A stretch of DNA of 64,000 nt from Sphingobacterium thalpophilum (GCF_038396785.1 NZ_CP151087.1:5518001-5582000); one strand, 5' to 3'; positions 33,581-42,396 are shown, numbered from the stretch's first letter. Notes: a model not told the origin generated them from the letters alone. Numbers and translations are program-made.

Positions 33581-34192
33581 TTATTTTGCCTTTTTTAGGA
33601 TATTTTCGATAATGGGGTAAGTATTGTTGCGTATGTCTTCAAATTGGTCCACATGACGCCATTCTGCTTTTGTGATATCTTCTGCAGTTTGCGGAATCAA
33701 TTTAGGGACTTTGTTGACTCCCATTTCATACCAGTTCGTTGCTTTTAAGACGAATTCTCCATTTCGCAAAAAATAGGTATGGTATGATGTGGTGATTTTT
33801 TTTCCTAAGTAGTTGATTTTGATGCCACATTCCTCTTCAACTTCGCGTACAGCTGCTTCCCACATTTTTTCATTTTCTTCCACTTTACCTTTCGGAAGAT
33901 CCCATTTTCCTAATCGGTAGATAAAAAGATAGTCTCCATCACCATTTTTCACCAGCCCACCTGCAGCTTTAATGAGCTTAATTTTATTTTTTAAGTTTTG
34001 AAATACGGTTTCAAAATCCTTGTTGATGTAGAGATATGTTTTTGGAACTTTATCAATTTCAGATTGTTTGAAAAGTTTTTGGAGGTCAATCTCTTGAAAA
34101 CTAATTGTTTGTGGGTTTTTGATTTTCGATGGAACAAAATCTGCTAAAATTAGCACGGTTTCGTTCATATAAATTTTATAAATTTGCGCCAT
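33581..34192 (-). CDS. NUDIX hydrolase
   Basis: 203 residues if started at 34192, 195 if started at the internal ATG at 34168 (M-N-E-T-V-L-I-L). The Nudix box is complete: G-K-V-E-E-N-E-K-M-W-E-A-A-V-R-E-V-E-E-E-C-G, which binds Mg and cuts nucleoside diphosphate-X bonds. An N-terminal extension of about 90 residues precedes the Nudix domain. Its start codon at 34192 overlaps that of pyrE on the opposite strand (shared CATG), so the two genes share all upstream DNA. Substrate unknown; the position next to pyrE is not enough to claim nucleotide pool cleaning. Confidence 0.9.
   Translation of the reverse strand: MAQIYKIYMNETVLILADFVPSKIKNPQTISFQEIDLQKLFKQSEIDKVPKTYLYINKDFETVFQNLKNKIKLIKAAGGLVKNGDGDYLFIYRLGKWDLPKGKVEENEKMWEAAVREVEEECGIKINYLGKKITTSYHTYFLRNGEFVLKATNWYEMGVNKVPKLIPQTAEDITKAEWRHVDQFEDIRNNTYPIIENILKKAK
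34179..34186 (+). promoter_or_regulatory. -7 promoter box of pyrE, 4 nt from ATG
   Basis: TAAATTTG ends 4 nt before the pyrE ATG at 34191. It lies inside the first codons of the divergent NUDIX gene. A weak TTTCG at 34159-34163 could serve as the -33 element (spacing about 16). Confidence 0.55.
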
Positions 34193-34841
34193 GAATAATT
34201 TAAATGAGGTTGAACAAAAAGTTGCTGAATCCTTATTGCAAATTAAAGCAATAAAATTGCAACCTAAAAGTCCTTTTACATGGGCGTCGGGTTGGAAGTC
34301 TCCAATTTACTGTGATAACCGTATCACTTTATCTCATCCTGCGATTCGTACATACATTCGTCAAAAGCTTTCTAAGCTTATTCAAGAAGAGTTTGGATCA
34401 GTGGATATGATTTCTGGAGTTGCTACGGCAGGTATTCCACAAGGCGTTTTGGTAGCACAGGATTTGGGACTACCATTTTCTTATGTCAGAAGCTCAGCTA
34501 AGGATCATGGTCGTCAGAATTTAGTTGAAGGTGAAGTAGTTAGCGGTCAACGCGTAGTTGTAATTGAAGATCTAATTTCGACAGGTAAGAGTAGTTTAGT
34601 GGCTGTAAAGGCGTTACGTGAGGCTGGCTGCAATGTTGTTGGCTTGGTGTCTATTTTTACTTATGGATTGCAACAAGCTACTGATAATTTTGCTGATGCA
34701 AAATGTCCTTATTTCAGTCTATGTAATTATGATGCTTTGATTCAGGTCGCTGCTGAAAATAGTTATGTATTGGAAGAGGATATTGAGATCTTGAAAAAGT
34801 GGCGATTGAACCCGGCTACTTGGGGCGACAATTTTCAATAA
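34191..34841 (+). CDS. pyrE: Orotate phosphoribosyltransferase
   Basis: 216 residues, full length. Converts orotate and PRPP to OMP in pyrimidine synthesis. Seen: F-T-W-A-S-G-W-K-S-P-I-Y-C-D-N-R (orotate/phosphate loop), A-T-A-G-I-P, Y-V-R-S-S-A-K-D-H-G-R-Q-N (flexible loop) and the PRPP motif V-V-V-I-E-D-L-I-S-T-G-K-S-S. The SRPBCC gene follows after 19 bp. The promoter box lies just before the ATG, predicting a leaderless transcript and leaving no room for a leader attenuator of the kind that controls pyrE in enterics. Confidence 0.98.
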   Translation: MNNLNEVEQKVAESLLQIKAIKLQPKSPFTWASGWKSPIYCDNRITLSHPAIRTYIRQKLSKLIQEEFGSVDMISGVATAGIPQGVLVAQDLGLPFSYVRSSAKDHGRQNLVEGEVVSGQRVVVIEDLISTGKSSLVAVKALREAGCNVVGLVSIFTYGLQQATDNFADAKCPYFSLCNYDALIQVAAENSYVLEEDIEILKKWRLNPATWGDNFQ

Positions 34842-34860
34842 AGAGGATTAATTTATCGTT

Positions 34861-35259
34861 ATGACTACTATTCAGAATACAACAGAAATCAACAAAAATG
34901 TCGGCGAGGTGTATGCGTTTTTGGCGGATCTCAACAATCATGAGCAGTTGATGCCTGAAAATATCTACAATTGGTCTTCGACTACGGACGAGGCGCGATT
35001 TACAATACAGAATATGGCAAAATTGGCTCTTCGCGTAGAAGAGCGTGTTGAGAATCATCTTATTAAGTTGACTCCTTTAGAGAAGGCACCTTTTGACGTA
35101 ACTCTTCGTTGGGAATTGCAAGTTATTGCTGATACAGTGACAAAGGCAACCTTTATCATAGATGCTGATCTCAACATGATGATGAAAATGATCGCTTCTG
35201 GGCCGCTTCAAAAATTGGTTGACTTTCAGGTCAACAAATTAAAAGAAAAGCTAGGGTAG
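34861..35259 (+). CDS. SRPBCC-fold protein
   Basis: 132 residues. The N-terminal pattern T-T-I-Q-N-T-T-E-I-N-K-N-V-G-E-V-Y-A-F-L-A-D-L-N-N-H and the C-terminal long helix fit the START/Bet v1-like SRPBCC fold (about 140 residues), which binds hydrophobic ligands. No catalytic residues or fusion domains are recognised. It is probably co-transcribed with pyrE (19-bp gap), a pairing I infer only from spacing. Followed by a strong bidirectional terminator. Confidence 0.8.
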   Translation: MTTIQNTTEINKNVGEVYAFLADLNNHEQLMPENIYNWSSTTDEARFTIQNMAKLALRVEERVENHLIKLTPLEKAPFDVTLRWELQVIADTVTKATFIIDADLNMMMKMIASGPLQKLVDFQVNKLKEKLG

Positions 35260-35278
35260 GTTGGTTCATAGCGAATAT

Positions 35279-35314
35279 AAAAAAAGCTCGATTAGTAATA
35301 ATCGAGCTTTTTTT
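35279..35314. terminator. Bidirectional intrinsic terminator
   Basis: A 16-bp stem (35279-35294 with 35299-35314, core GCTCGATTA) with loop GTAA lies between the convergent SRPBCC and superoxide dismutase genes and touches the latter's stop codon. Confidence 0.92.
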
Positions 35315-36029
35315 ATGCTAGTCTTTCATTGACTTTTTTCCAATTCACAATATTCCACCAATTTTTAATATAATCAGCTCTTTTGTTTTGATAGTGCAGG
35401 TAATAAGCATGCTCCCATACATCAAGACCTAAAATGGGAATACCTTTTACCTCTGCAACATCCATTAAAGGATTGTCTTGGTTTGGAGTAGAGCTAATTT
35501 TTAAGTTACCTGAGTCATCCAAAAGCAACCAGGCCCATCCCGAACCGAATCGTGAGGTTGCTGCAGCGGCAAACTGTTCTTTGAATTTGTCTAGAGAACC
35601 AAATGTCTTATTGATCATAGTCAATAATTTTTCGGATGGCTGGCTCGGCTTATCGGACAGACTTTCCCAAAAAAAGTTATGGTTCCAGGCTCCTCCAGCA
35701 TTATTCCTTGCTTTTGGAGAGTACTTAGATATGTTTGCTAGAAGTTGCTCCTCTGAGGCTTCCTTGATGTTTTCAGCAAGAATGGCTTCGTTAACGGCAT
35801 TAATATAGGCCATATGGTGCTTTGTATAATGGATTTCCATCGTCAACGCGTCAATATTAGGCTCCAAAGCGGCATAACTGAATGGTAATTTTACTTGGGA
35901 AAACTTTAAGGTAGCGGCATGTAATTCAGTAGCTTTCGCGGAAGCAATATCTTGTAATATTGATCCAGATACAGCGATGCCTAGCGTAGCTTTTGCTGCA
36001 TTTTGAAGGAAGTTTCTGCGTGTTTGCAT
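35313..36029 (-). CDS. Superoxide dismutase (Fe/Mn family) with Tat signal peptide
   Basis: 238 residues. The N-terminus M-Q-T-R-R-N-F-L-Q followed by a weakly hydrophobic Ala/Gly-rich stretch to about residue 32 is a twin-arginine signal, so the enzyme is predicted to be folded with its metal and exported to the periplasm. The mature part is a complete Fe/Mn SOD: H-Y-T-K-H-H-M-A-Y (first His ligand), N-A-G-G-A-W-N-H-N-F-F-W (second His), and D-V-W-E-H-A-Y-Y (Asp and His ligands). Metal preference cannot be decided from sequence alone. A single gene. Confidence 0.95.
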   Translation of the reverse strand: MQTRRNFLQNAAKATLGIAVSGSILQDIASAKATELHAATLKFSQVKLPFSYAALEPNIDALTMEIHYTKHHMAYINAVNEAILAENIKEASEEQLLANISKYSPKARNNAGGAWNHNFFWESLSDKPSQPSEKLLTMINKTFGSLDKFKEQFAAAATSRFGSGWAWLLLDDSGNLKISSTPNQDNPLMDVAEVKGIPILGLDVWEHAYYLHYQNKRADYIKNWWNIVNWKKVNERLA

Positions 36030-36255
36030 ATAATCTTATTGTGATTAGTTTTGATATAAATATAACGTGAAATTTTGCAAATATTGTCCAAGAATTGTCT
36101 GTTAATTGTAATACAACAAAATTGTTATAAATTCATCTGTAGAGCAGCATGCTTTGTTTCGAATTTTGATGTACGGTAATTTCGCTACCCCTAATTTCTA
36201 TTGTTTTAAAGGCATTTCATGGCAGTTATAGGACAGGTTGGCTAAAGAATTATAA

Positions 36256-36286
36256 TTGTTTATAAAATCAAATTTAGCTAAGTTTG
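36256..36286 (+). promoter_or_regulatory. Promoter of the ferredoxin-reductase gene, predicted leaderless
   Basis: TTG (36256-36258), 20 nt, TAAGTTTG (36279-36286); the ATG follows after 4 nt. The spacer (TTTATAAAATC then AAATTTAGC) belongs to the shared motif described under findings. Confidence 0.8.
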
Positions 36287-36290
36287 ATCT

Positions 36291-37337
36291 ATGTATACAT
36301 TAAGGATTTCAAAAATCATCCCCCAACCTAATAATAACCTTACTTTTCAGCTTGAGTCTATAGCAGGAGACTATCCTTCCTATAAAGCTGGGCAGTTTAT
36401 TACGCTTTCTTTTGTGTTTGGTGACCGTGAGGTACGTCGTTCTTATTCTTTTAATAGTTCGCCGGATAATAATGAGCCCTTAAGCATCACTGTTAAGCGT
36501 GTCGAAAATGGGGAAATATCTCGACTGCTCCACCATACTATTGTGGAGGGGGATATCGTCAACGCGATGGAACCTCAGGGTTTGTTTGTATATGAACCTG
36601 AACCGGAAAAGATTCGGACCTTATTTTTGTTTGCTGCTGGAATTGGCATCACACCCTTGTACGCTACTCTCAAAACAGCGCTTCTTGCGGAAAGTAAGTC
36701 TAAAATAGTGTTAATTTACAGTAATAGTACGCTGGAATTAACACCGTTTCGATCCGAATTGGAGGGTTGGGCAGACCGATTTCCTGATCGTTTAACAATT
36801 GTGTGGATTTACTCCAATAGTAAAAACTTGATGAAGGCCAGGTTGAATAGAGATTATATACATGCTATTGTTAACGATCATTTGTTTGGAAATAAGGAAG
36901 ATGCCTTGTTTTATACCTGCGGTCCTGTGATTTATATGGATCTATGTCGTTTTACCCTTTTGGGGATGGGATTTGATTCCAATCAGATAAAACGAGAGAC
37001 ATTTCTATTGCCCGAAAATGAAGAGGATGATGATGACGAGACCGAAAAGGAAGTTGATACAACGACCTATGCTATCGAATTATATTTTCAAGGCAAAACC
37101 TATAATCTTGAAGTGCCATATAACAAATCTATTTTGGACATCGGGCTGGAACATAAAATTAAGTTGCCGTATTCTTGTAAATCCGGTATGTGTAGTACCT
37201 GTATTTCACAGTGTACAAGAGGTAAAGTAAGAATGGATTATAATGAGGTTTTAACAGATCGCGAAGTTGAACAAGGAAGGATACTTTTGTGCACGGGGCA
37301 TCCGGTAGAAATGAATACGGCTATTGAAGTATTATAA
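36291..37337 (+). CDS. Ferredoxin reductase with plant-type 2Fe-2S domain (PaaE-like)
   Basis: 348 residues with three domains in order: FAD-binding barrel (about 1-100; R-R-S-Y-S-F-N-S flavin motif), NAD(P)-binding domain (about 105-225; A-A-G-I-G-I-T-P and Y-T-C-G-P) and, after an acidic linker of Glu/Asp, a C-terminal ferredoxin (about 255-348) with ligands in Y-S-C-K-S-G-M-C-S-T-C and L-L-C-T-G-H-P. This is the architecture of the reductase of phenylacetyl-CoA epoxidase and related oxygenases. No oxygenase gene is adjacent, so its electron acceptor is unknown; the next gene is acetoacetate-CoA ligase, which has its own promoter. Confidence 0.92.
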   Translation: MYTLRISKIIPQPNNNLTFQLESIAGDYPSYKAGQFITLSFVFGDREVRRSYSFNSSPDNNEPLSITVKRVENGEISRLLHHTIVEGDIVNAMEPQGLFVYEPEPEKIRTLFLFAAGIGITPLYATLKTALLAESKSKIVLIYSNSTLELTPFRSELEGWADRFPDRLTIVWIYSNSKNLMKARLNRDYIHAIVNDHLFGNKEDALFYTCGPVIYMDLCRFTLLGMGFDSNQIKRETFLLPENEEDDDDETEKEVDTTTYAIELYFQGKTYNLEVPYNKSILDIGLEHKIKLPYSCKSGMCSTCISQCTRGKVRMDYNEVLTDREVEQGRILLCTGHPVEMNTAIEVL

Positions 37338-37401
37338 TTTAACATCTGTATTTAATCTGAAAATACAGTGTGTTGTTATAGGGCGTTATAGCTATTTAAA
37401 A

Positions 37402-37432
37402 TTGCATATACACGTAAATTTACCTAAGTTTG
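37402..37432 (+). promoter_or_regulatory. Promoter of the acetoacetate-CoA ligase gene
   Basis: TTG (37402-37404), 20 nt, TAAGTTTG (37425-37432). The spacer end AAATTTACC matches the shared motif. The 5' UTR would be about 22 nt. Confidence 0.8.
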
Positions 37433-37459
37433 AATATAACCGTTTTATAGCTAACTATT

Positions 37460-39388
37460 ATGGGAAAATTACTCTGGAGCCCAACAGAAGAGCAAAAATC
37501 TCTAGCTGAGATCAATAAGTTTAAACAATATGTGGAGAATGAGCATGGCTTATTCTTTCCATCCTATCAGGACCTTTGGGCATGGTCAACGACGGAACTG
37601 GCTAATTTTTGGAAGAGTATAGCCGCCTATTTTAATTTAAAATTTCATTCAGCTCCTACAAACATTGTCGAGTTACCGGCAGATTCCACAAGCTTTATTG
37701 GGACAAAGTGGTTTAGTGGGGCTACTTTGAATTATGCTGAACACGTATTTCGGAACACAACGGAAAAGCGTCCTGCATTAATCTTTCAATCTGAACAGCA
37801 TGCTAAAAGAGAGGTGTCATGGACTGAGTTGGAATCCATGGTTCTCAAACTCCAAGTCTATTTGAAAGAATTAGGTGTACAAAGTGGAGATCGTGTAGCT
37901 GGTGTATTGATTAATGGCATCGAAGCAGTTGCGTTATTTTTGGCTGCTAATTCCATCGGTGCGGTTTGGTCCTGTTGTTCGCCCGACTTTGGGGAGGCAA
38001 GTATTCAGGAACGTTTTGAGCAGATTGAATCCAAAGTACTCTTCGCAAATTCCAGTTATTACTATAATGGACGTCTTTTTGAAAAGGCGGAAAGTATTCA
38101 GCAACTTTCGCAGCGGCTACCATCATTAGTGGCTTGTGTTTTGATTGATGATCCTATTTGGGAAGAGATTCTGAAAAAGGATCTTACACAAGTTAAGCTC
38201 CAATTTACGGCAATGCCTTTTGATGCTCCAATATGGATTTTGTATTCTTCGGGAACTACCGGGAAGCCCAAAGCCATTACACATGGAGTTGGTGGTATGC
38301 TATTAGAACATATGAAAGCACTTGGACTGCATCAAAATGTGCAAGACGGGGATCGATTCATGTGGTATTCCACTACTGGATGGATGATGTGGAATTACGC
38401 GCTTTCGGCCCTTTTAATGGGAAATACATTGTGTATATATGATGGGGCTACGAATTATCCCGATAAATTAAGTTTATGGAAGTTTGCACAAGAAAGCAAG
38501 GTGGACCATTTTGGCGTTGGTGCTGCTTATCTCATCTCCTGTCAGGATCAAGATTTAAAATCCTTGGCTTATCAGCCAAAAACAATAGGGTCGACAGGTT
38601 CACCACTTCCACCAGATGTATTTGAATGGCTAAATGTACAGTTTCCAGAGAGTCAAATTGTCTCGCTAAGTGGTGGTACAGACGTTTGCAGTGCCTTTCT
38701 TTCGGGGTGTACATTGCTTGATGTTTATGCAGGGGAGATCCAATGTCGCACCTTAGGAGCTAAGATAGAAGCATTTGATGAGAATGGCCATCATCTTTAT
38801 GGAGAGGTGGGAGAACTTGTTATTTTAGCTCCCATGCCCTGTATGCCCATCTATTTTTGGAATGATTTGGCGAATAAAAAATACTTTGATAGTTATTTTG
38901 ATAAATATAGCGGTGTTTGGAGCCATGGTGATTGGATTAAGATCACTGTACATGATGGAATAATTATGTACGGTCGTTCAGATGCAACGCTGAACCGCGG
39001 TGGCGTACGTATCGGTACTGCAGAGATCTATAATGTTTTAAATAGAACCAAAGGGGTCTTGGATAGTTTGGTTATCTGTGTAGATCATGAAAATGGATCA
39101 TCTGATATGTTGCTTTTTGTTCAATTGGACAATGGTTTATTGAATGATGCGTTAAAAGGGGAGATTAAACGGGAGCTTCGGCAACAATATAGTCCGCGAC
39201 ATGTGCCTGACGATATTTTTCAGGTATCGGCTATTCCTTACACGTTAAGCGGTAAAAAACTGGAGCTGCCTATTAAGAAGATTTTTTCGGGAATGACTGT
39301 AGAAAAAGCGGTGTCAGTAGATATTATGCGGAACAGAGAATCTTTGTTAGACTTTGAAGCGATCAGTAAAATCTGGAGAAGATCTTAA
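37460..39388 (+). CDS. Acetoacetate-CoA ligase
   Basis: 642 residues, the size of acetoacetyl-CoA synthetase (ANL superfamily). It activates acetoacetate with ATP and CoA in the cytoplasm. The AMP-binding P-loop reads Y-S-S-G-T-T-G-K-P-K-A-I-T-H; the hinge and C-terminal domain show H-G-D-W-I, G-R-S-D-A-T-L-N-R-G-G-V-R-I-G and the acylation Lys in T-L-S-G-K-K-L-E. The N-terminal W-S-P-T-E-E and L-W-A-W-S segments separate AACS from plain acetyl-CoA synthetases. It fits with the HMG-CoA lyase encoded 3 kb away, which releases acetoacetate. Confidence 0.93.
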   Translation: MGKLLWSPTEEQKSLAEINKFKQYVENEHGLFFPSYQDLWAWSTTELANFWKSIAAYFNLKFHSAPTNIVELPADSTSFIGTKWFSGATLNYAEHVFRNTTEKRPALIFQSEQHAKREVSWTELESMVLKLQVYLKELGVQSGDRVAGVLINGIEAVALFLAANSIGAVWSCCSPDFGEASIQERFEQIESKVLFANSSYYYNGRLFEKAESIQQLSQRLPSLVACVLIDDPIWEEILKKDLTQVKLQFTAMPFDAPIWILYSSGTTGKPKAITHGVGGMLLEHMKALGLHQNVQDGDRFMWYSTTGWMMWNYALSALLMGNTLCIYDGATNYPDKLSLWKFAQESKVDHFGVGAAYLISCQDQDLKSLAYQPKTIGSTGSPLPPDVFEWLNVQFPESQIVSLSGGTDVCSAFLSGCTLLDVYAGEIQCRTLGAKIEAFDENGHHLYGEVGELVILAPMPCMPIYFWNDLANKKYFDSYFDKYSGVWSHGDWIKITVHDGIIMYGRSDATLNRGGVRIGTAEIYNVLNRTKGVLDSLVICVDHENGSSDMLLFVQLDNGLLNDALKGEIKRELRQQYSPRHVPDDIFQVSAIPYTLSGKKLELPIKKIFSGMTVEKAVSVDIMRNRESLLDFEAISKIWRRS

Positions 39389-39412
39389 GTATAGTATGAT
39401 ATAAAAATACCT

Positions 39413-39465
39413 AATTAGAAAACCCCTCTGATGATGAAGTTTGTCGTTTGAGGGGTTTTCTAATT
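39413..39465. terminator. Bidirectional intrinsic terminator
   Basis: A 16-bp stem (39413-39428 with 39450-39465, AATTAGAAAACCCCTC) with a 21-nt loop lies between two convergent genes, acetoacetate-CoA ligase and the carboxylase subunit. Confidence 0.85.
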
Positions 39466-39479
39466 TAATTTTACTCCAC

Positions 39480-41087
39480 TCAGACCTGTATAACACCGAC
39501 ATTATACCGTTCTAGAATAGGTTTTTCGTTGGCAGCTTCAATTCCCATGCTGATGACTTTTCGTGTTTCTTCAGGCGCTATAATTCCATCAACCCATAAT
39601 CTTGCAGCAGCGTAATACGGACTCAGTTGCTCGTTGTACCGATCTTCTATTGATTTAAGGAGACTGTTGTTTTCTTCTTCATTAATTTCTTGACCCTTGG
39701 CTTTTAAAGCTGATTCTTGGATTTGAAACAGTGTCTTGCCTGCAGCGGCACCGCTCATGACAGCCATTTGGGCAGTAGGCCAAGCGTAGATTAGTCGTGG
39801 GTCATACGCTTTTCCACACATCGCATAGTTTCCTGCGCCATAACTATTTCCAACAATAAAAGTGAATTTTGGAACTACGGAATTGGCCATTGCATTTACC
39901 ATTTTTGCTCCGTCTTTGATAATCCCCCCTTGCTCTGATCGGCTTCCTACCATAAATCCAGTGACGTCCTGGAAAAACACAAGCGGAATGTTCTGCTGGT
40001 TGCAATTCATGATGAAGCGCGCTGCCTTATCTGCTGAATCATTATAGATAACCCCGCCCATCTGCATTTCCATTGCGTTACCGGGTTTCTTGGCTTTGAT
40101 AATTTCACGTTGATTGGCAACAATCCCGACAGCCCAACCGTCTACACGTGCGAGGGCGCAGACAATGGTTTTTCCATAATCGGGTTTGTATTCCTCTAAA
40201 GTATCTGCGTCTACAATTGCATTCAAGATATCCTGCATGCGATAAGGTTTTGTTCTGTCTTCGGGAAGAATCTCTACTATTTTACTCGGATCTGTTTTTG
40301 GAGGAAGGCTTTGCTTTCTGTTGAAATTAGCTTTTGGATTTCCACCGATTTTATCGATAACATTTTTTATGGCCTCTAAACAACTTTGGTCGTCGGGAAA
40401 TTTATTGTCTGTCACGCCGGATATCTCCGAATGGGTAGAAGCTCCGCCGAGTGTTTCAGCGTCTACGGTTTCACCTATCGCAGATTTGACCAGGTATGGG
40501 CCTGCTAAAAATACAGAGCCTGTTCCTTCGACGATAAAGGCGTAGTCGGACATGATAGGGAGATAAGCGCCACCTGCCACGCAACTTCCCATGATTGCTG
40601 CAATTTGAGGTATTCCCATGGAAGACATTCGGGCATTGTTGCGGAATATGCGGCCAAAGTGTTCTTTATCGGGAAATATTTCATCCTGCATCGGTAAAAA
40701 TACGCCTGCAGAATCTACCAAATAAATGATTGGAAGATTGTTTTCCATGGCAATTTCCTGTGCGCGTAGATTTTTCTTGGCAGAAATAGGAAACCAGGCT
40801 CCTGCTTTTACGGTTGCATCGTTAGAGACGATGACACATAGTTTGGATTTTACATAGCCCAGTACCGCTGCACAGCCCGCATTTATGCATCCACCATGTT
40901 CTTTATACATTCCTTCGCCGGCAAACATGCCTATTTCCAGATATTCTCGGTCTGGGTCCAGTAGATATTCTATTCGTTCCCAGGCTGACATTTTACCCTT
41001 TTCTTTCAGTTTTTTTATTTTATCGATGCCACCACCTAGTTTTAAATTTTCTCTTTTTTGGCGAAGTAATGCGAGTAGCTCCTTCAT
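39480..41087 (-). CDS. Acyl-CoA carboxylase beta (carboxyltransferase) subunit, MccB-like
   Basis: 535 residues with the two crotonase-fold halves of the carboxyltransferase family: an N-terminal half with G-G-G, H-G-G-C-I-N-A-G-C-A-A-V and S-C-V-A-G-G-A-Y-L-P, and a C-terminal half with V-T-G-F-M-V-G and G-N-S-Y-G-A-G-N-Y-A-M-C-G. Length and the Y-K-E-H-G-G segment fit the methylcrotonyl-CoA carboxylase beta subunit. It needs a biotin carboxylase/BCCP alpha subunit that is not in this window. It is divergent from the acyl-CoA dehydrogenase gene with a 150-bp AT-rich gap, so the two flank a shared control region. Confidence 0.93.
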   Translation of the reverse strand: MKELLALLRQKRENLKLGGGIDKIKKLKEKGKMSAWERIEYLLDPDREYLEIGMFAGEGMYKEHGGCINAGCAAVLGYVKSKLCVIVSNDATVKAGAWFPISAKKNLRAQEIAMENNLPIIYLVDSAGVFLPMQDEIFPDKEHFGRIFRNNARMSSMGIPQIAAIMGSCVAGGAYLPIMSDYAFIVEGTGSVFLAGPYLVKSAIGETVDAETLGGASTHSEISGVTDNKFPDDQSCLEAIKNVIDKIGGNPKANFNRKQSLPPKTDPSKIVEILPEDRTKPYRMQDILNAIVDADTLEEYKPDYGKTIVCALARVDGWAVGIVANQREIIKAKKPGNAMEMQMGGVIYNDSADKAARFIMNCNQQNIPLVFFQDVTGFMVGSRSEQGGIIKDGAKMVNAMANSVVPKFTFIVGNSYGAGNYAMCGKAYDPRLIYAWPTAQMAVMSGAAAGKTLFQIQESALKAKGQEINEEENNSLLKSIEDRYNEQLSPYYAAARLWVDGIIAPEETRKVISMGIEAANEKPILERYNVGVIQV

Positions 41088-41235
41088 AATTTATAATCTT
41101 GGTTTTAAAAAGCTGTTGAATTAAGAATTTCTTATTTTTAGATAAATTTAAAATAAAATTTTAAAATATTTGCAATTTTATTCCTAAATATTTTGATATA
41201 TTTGAATTGAATTGCCGATTGTAAATTTAATATTC

Positions 41236-42390
41236 ATGCTTATGTTTATTGAAAATAAACAACAAATGGATATGATCAGACAAAGTGCACGAGATTTTGC
41301 ACAGTATCATATCAAACCTTATGTGATGGAATGGGACGAAGCCCAAATATTTCCAATAGAAGTTTTTAAAAAGTTAGGCGAACACGGTTTCATGGGTGTG
41401 ATCGTTCCTGAAGAATATGGTGGATCGGGACTCGGATACCAGGAGTATATTACCGTTTTGGATGAGATTTCCAAGGTGTGTGGCTCAATTGGACTTTCCG
41501 TAGCGGCGCATAATTCGTTATGTACAAATCATATATTAAGCTTTGCCAGTGAAGAACAGAAGAAACGTTATCTTCCAAAGTTGGCGACAGCTGAATGGAT
41601 CGGTGCCTGGGGACTTACAGAGACCGGTTCTGGTTCGGACGCTGGTGGAATGACGACATTTGCTGAGCGAGATGGTGATCACTACGTGTTAAATGGTTCT
41701 AAGAATTTTATTACGCATGCCATCAGTTCTAGTGTTGCTGTCGTTATTGCGCGGACGGGGGCTAAGGGAGATAAAAAAGGGATGTCTGCTTTTATTGTTG
41801 AGAAAGGTACACCTGGATTTACCGCAGGAAAGAAAGAAAATAAATTGGGGATGCGTGCCTCAGAAACTGCCTGTCTGTTTTTTGATAATTGTCGGATTCA
41901 TCGGGATCAACTCATTGGTGAAGAAGGGCAGGGCTTTGTGCAGGCCTTAAAATTATTGGATGGCGGACGTATTTCTATTGCGGCACTTTCTTTGGGTATT
42001 GCACGCGGAGCTTACGAGTGCGCGTTGAAATATGCGCACGAGCGTGAGCAGTTTGGGAAAAAGATTTACGAATTTCAGGCGGTTTCTTTTGCGCTAGCAG
42101 ATATGGCTACACAGGTGGAAGCCAGTGAACTGTTGACGAGGCAGGCGGGTTATTTAAAGGATCATGGAGATCGTGTTTCTAAAATTGGTGCGATGGCTAA
42201 ACTTTATGCGTCAGAGGCTGCCGTTAGTGTCTCGAATGAATCTGTACAAATCTTTGGCGGTTATGGATTTACAAAGGACTATCCCGCCGAGAAGTTTTTT
42301 AGAGATGCCAAGTTATGTACAATAGGTGAAGGGACTTCAAGCATTCAGAAAATGGTGATTGCTAGAGAGATTGAGAAAGATATTTTATAG
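41236..42390 (+). CDS. Acyl-CoA dehydrogenase (short-chain type by catalytic residue)
   Basis: 384 residues from ATG at 41236; another ATG two codons on (41242, M-F-I-E-N-K-Q-Q) is equally likely, and the TTG at 41212 is not. FAD-dependent dehydrogenase with W-G-L-T-E-T-G-S-G-S-D-A-G and G-G-Y-G-F-T-K-D-Y-P-A-E-K. In context it should be isovaleryl-CoA dehydrogenase, but the catalytic Glu sits in I-G-E-G-T-S-S-I-Q, as in short/medium-chain enzymes, and the helix-G position is L-L-D-G-G-R instead of the Glu-bearing L-D-L-E-R of isovaleryl-CoA dehydrogenase. The HMG-CoA lyase gene follows after 6 bp. Confidence 0.92.
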   Translation: MLMFIENKQQMDMIRQSARDFAQYHIKPYVMEWDEAQIFPIEVFKKLGEHGFMGVIVPEEYGGSGLGYQEYITVLDEISKVCGSIGLSVAAHNSLCTNHILSFASEEQKKRYLPKLATAEWIGAWGLTETGSGSDAGGMTTFAERDGDHYVLNGSKNFITHAISSSVAVVIARTGAKGDKKGMSAFIVEKGTPGFTAGKKENKLGMRASETACLFFDNCRIHRDQLIGEEGQGFVQALKLLDGGRISIAALSLGIARGAYECALKYAHEREQFGKKIYEFQAVSFALADMATQVEASELLTRQAGYLKDHGDRVSKIGAMAKLYASEAAVSVSNESVQIFGGYGFTKDYPAEKFFRDAKLCTIGEGTSSIQKMVIAREIEKDIL

Positions 42391-42396
42391 CATATT

